From Acidobacteriota bacterium (GTDB taxonomy: Bacteria; Acidobacteriota; UBA4820; DSQY01): DNA of 6,299 nucleotides. The translations under genes and the position numbers were made by a program. The stretch covers positions 1 through 6,299 of the forward strand of contig JAEMPZ010000241.1 of the NCBI GenBank assembly GCA_022759065.1, read 5' to 3'. Of this stretch, positions 4,677 through 6,299 are shown piece after piece. Position 1 is the stretch's first letter, and the number at the start of each line of letters is the position of its first letter. The notes under the pieces were generated by a model. It was not told the DNA's origin and made no database searches. It saw only the letters and a program-made list of their open reading frames with translations.

Positions 4677-6206
4677 ATGAATAAAACGAACATCTGGCGC
4701 CGGAGAGTTTTTCTGTCGCTTTGCGTTTTGCTCTGCGCTTGCGCCTCAAACCCCGTCACCCACCAGAGCCAACTCATGCTGATAAGCGAGGAGAAGGAAA
4801 TCCGCATCGGCGAGGAGGCGGCGAAGAAGGTCAAGGAAGAGTACGGTTATTACGACGACCTGCCCGGCCTCAACCAGTACGTCTCTTCGGTGGGCGAGAA
4901 GCTCGTTGCTCAAAGCGCCCGCAGCGAGCTCATCTTCCACTTCCAGGTTCTCAACACGCCCGTGATAAACGCATTCGCCCTGCCCGGAGGTTACGTTTAC
5001 ATCACGCGGGGAATAATGGCCAGGCTCAACGCGGAGGATGACCTTGCTTCGGTCCTCGGCCACGAGATTACGCACGTGGCCGCTCGCCATAGCGCCGCGG
5101 CGATCTCCAAGGCTTATGCCGCTCAGACCACGATGATCCTCGCTTCAATACTCGCCCCCGGAACCATGAACAACTTCGGGGATCTCACGAACATTGCGCT
5201 GAACCTCGCCTTTCTCGGCTATTCCCGCTCGAACGAGGCGCAGGCCGACGAATACGGCATCACCTACATGATAAAGGCGGGGTACAACCCGCAGGGCGCG
5301 GTGGACACGTTTCTAATGTTCAAGGGCTTGGAAGAGAAAGAACCGGGCAGGATGGAGCGTTTCCTTCTGAGCCATCCGCCGACCGCCGAGCGGCTCGCCT
5401 ATGCGCGCTCCAGGCTGGAGGAAGCTCGAAAAACCAGCCCATCTCTCGCATCGGAGCCGCTGCGCCGAAACGTTTACCTCCAACACATCAACGGCCTTTT
5501 GCTGGGGCAGTCGGAAGGCGAGAAGGTAATCGCTGACAACGTCTTTTACCAGAAGCATTACGGGGTCTGTTTCACCTTCCCGGACTCATACAGCGCGGAC
5601 CTGAGGCCAAAGGGGGGCGAGGTGATTCTCACCCGAGATAAGAAAGAGGGCGAGGGCGACTCTGCAAAGAAGGTCACCTATATCATCGGTTTCGAGATAA
5701 ATCCACTGCACAAGCGCCAGGAGGTGCGCAGTTATATCGAGGAGTACTTGAAGGCGACCAAGGGCGCCAACTGGGATAAGACGAGCCAGACGATAAAAAC
5801 CGCCGACGGACACGACCTTGCGGTGGCGACCGTTGATCTCTCGTCAACTTCAGGAACGATGAGGGCGCTGACCGGATTCCTGGTGGGCGAGAAGGAAGCT
5901 TACGTCCTGTATGGCATCACGAGAAAGGACCGGTTTGATGCCGCTCGCCCTGAATTTGCCGAGGTCCTGCACAGCCTTCGCTTCCCGCCAGCCGAAGATA
6001 TCGCCAAGGTCAAGCCGCCCACGCTAAGGCTTGTAACCACAAATGCCGGAGACACATGGCAGGCCATCAGCCAGCGGGAGTTCGGCTGTGCCGATTTTGC
6101 CGCGAAGCTCGCTTCATACAACGGTTTTTTTGAACCGGGCACTGAGCCGCCCGCCGGTACGCTTATAAAGATCCCGACAAAGGAGTCTCTCGCCACAGCG
6201 AAATAA
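4677..6206 (+). CDS. M48 family zinc metalloprotease lipoprotein with LysM-like C-terminus
   Basis: A 509-residue envelope protease related to the LoiP/BepA group, which degrades or assists misfolded outer-membrane proteins; that role is inferred from the family. Residues 1-22 form a lipoprotein signal: basic RRR (8-10), a hydrophobic core and the lipobox-like LCAC ending at Cys22. The Cys at the -2 position is unusual. The residue after the lipidated Cys is Ala, not Asp, which would favour outer-membrane sorting. ASNPVT (23-28) is typical of mature ends of this family. The catalytic HEITH gives His129, Glu130 and His133; NEAQADEYG supplies the third zinc ligand Glu187; SHPPTAERL (232-240) is conserved. 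Residues about 288-436 form a separate domain I do not recognise (YGVCFTFPDSY to LHSLRFP). Residues about 450-500 resemble LysM (AGDTWQAI to LIKIP), suggesting peptidoglycan contact. It has its own promoter candidate and is divergent from nfi. Confidence 0.93.
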   Translation: MNKTNIWRRRVFLSLCVLLCACASNPVTHQSQLMLISEEKEIRIGEEAAKKVKEEYGYYDDLPGLNQYVSSVGEKLVAQSARSELIFHFQVLNTPVINAFALPGGYVYITRGIMARLNAEDDLASVLGHEITHVAARHSAAAISKAYAAQTTMILASILAPGTMNNFGDLTNIALNLAFLGYSRSNEAQADEYGITYMIKAGYNPQGAVDTFLMFKGLEEKEPGRMERFLLSHPPTAERLAYARSRLEEARKTSPSLASEPLRRNVYLQHINGLLLGQSEGEKVIADNVFYQKHYGVCFTFPDSYSADLRPKGGEVILTRDKKEGEGDSAKKVTYIIGFEINPLHKRQEVRSYIEEYLKATKGANWDKTSQTIKTADGHDLAVATVDLSSTSGTMRALTGFLVGEKEAYVLYGITRKDRFDAARPEFAEVLHSLRFPPAEDIAKVKPPTLRLVTTNAGDTWQAISQREFGCADFAAKLASYNGFFEPGTEPPAGTLIKIPTKESLATAK

Positions 6207-6208
6207 AA

Positions 6209-6223
6209 GCAGCGGCTCGCTGC
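6209..6223 (+). terminator. Small hairpin directly after the M48 gene
   Basis: GCAGCG-GCT-CGCTGC forms a six-base stem with a three-base loop, three bases after the TAA stop. No run of T follows, so it is a poor intrinsic terminator. It may instead protect the mRNA 3' end or end transcription with Rho. Confidence 0.35.
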
Positions 6224-6299
6224 AAGCACGCTCTTCCAGAGGCGGGCGCGATGCGTTGTTGAAGCGAGGGCCTTCCGAAAGCCCGAAGGGCGAGGAGAC
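6224..6299. other. Non-coding tail of the window
   Basis: No gene recognised. It holds overlapping short inverted repeats that exclude each other: CCTTC (6271-6275) with GAAGG (6285-6289), and GCCC-GAA-GGGC (6281-6291). A Shine-Dalgarno-like GAGGAG at 6292-6297 could serve a plus-strand gene beginning just past the edge. Confidence 0.3.

Overview
The window looks like part of the chromosome of a free-living Gram-negative bacterium with moderately high GC. A lipoprotein-type M48 metalloprotease with a LysM-like C-terminus, a DUF4388/PATAN protein and an RNase J together suggest Deltaproteobacteria/Desulfobacterota or a nearby phylum. This is an inference from gene content; there is no rRNA or other marker to settle it.

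Layout. Positions 1-3433 hold a co-directional minus-strand cluster. In transcription order it is a DUF4388/PATAN protein (3433-2681), ribonuclease J (2588-942), undecaprenyl-diphosphatase UppP (836-42) and the first codons of another gene (8-1) behind a perfect Shine-Dalgarno sequence. Gaps of 92, 105 and 33 bases fit a single operon, although internal promoters cannot be excluded. A divergent intergenic region (3434-3570) separates it from a 58-residue Trm112-family zinc-ribbon protein on the plus strand (3571-3747). That gene converges on endonuclease V (nfi, minus, 4504-3821). Endonuclease V is in turn divergent from an M48 lipoprotein protease (plus, 4677-6206). The last 93 bases hold a small hairpin and no recognisable gene. 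No gene-free stretch exceeds 300 bases, and I see no tRNA, rRNA, CRISPR array or insertion sequence.

Functionally these are housekeeping genes: mRNA turnover (RNase J), envelope lipid-carrier recycling (UppP), envelope protein quality control (M48 protease), repair of deaminated DNA (endonuclease V) and a probable methyltransferase-activating subunit (Trm112). Nothing indicates a mobile island.

The most unusual signal lies between the genes. Four of the six complete genes end in short tandem repeats whose units begin with a stop codon, with a shared head TRAGA. In gene orientation, rnj is followed by ten 7-base units (TAAGACG/TGAGACG/GTAGACG), nfi by five 8-base units (GTAGAAAG, TGAGAGGG, TGAGAAAG, TAAGAAAG, TTGGAAGG), and the DUF4388 gene by a degenerate three-unit 7-base run. 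The trm112 gene ends inside a matching TGAGAAAG/TGAAAG pair. In the two clear arrays the gene's own TAG stop lies in the first unit. Unit lengths of 7 and 8 are not multiples of 3, and in the heptamer array nearly all unit-to-unit variation preserves a stop codon, so all three frames are closed. I do not recognise a named family for this; it is the main candidate here for an undescribed element.
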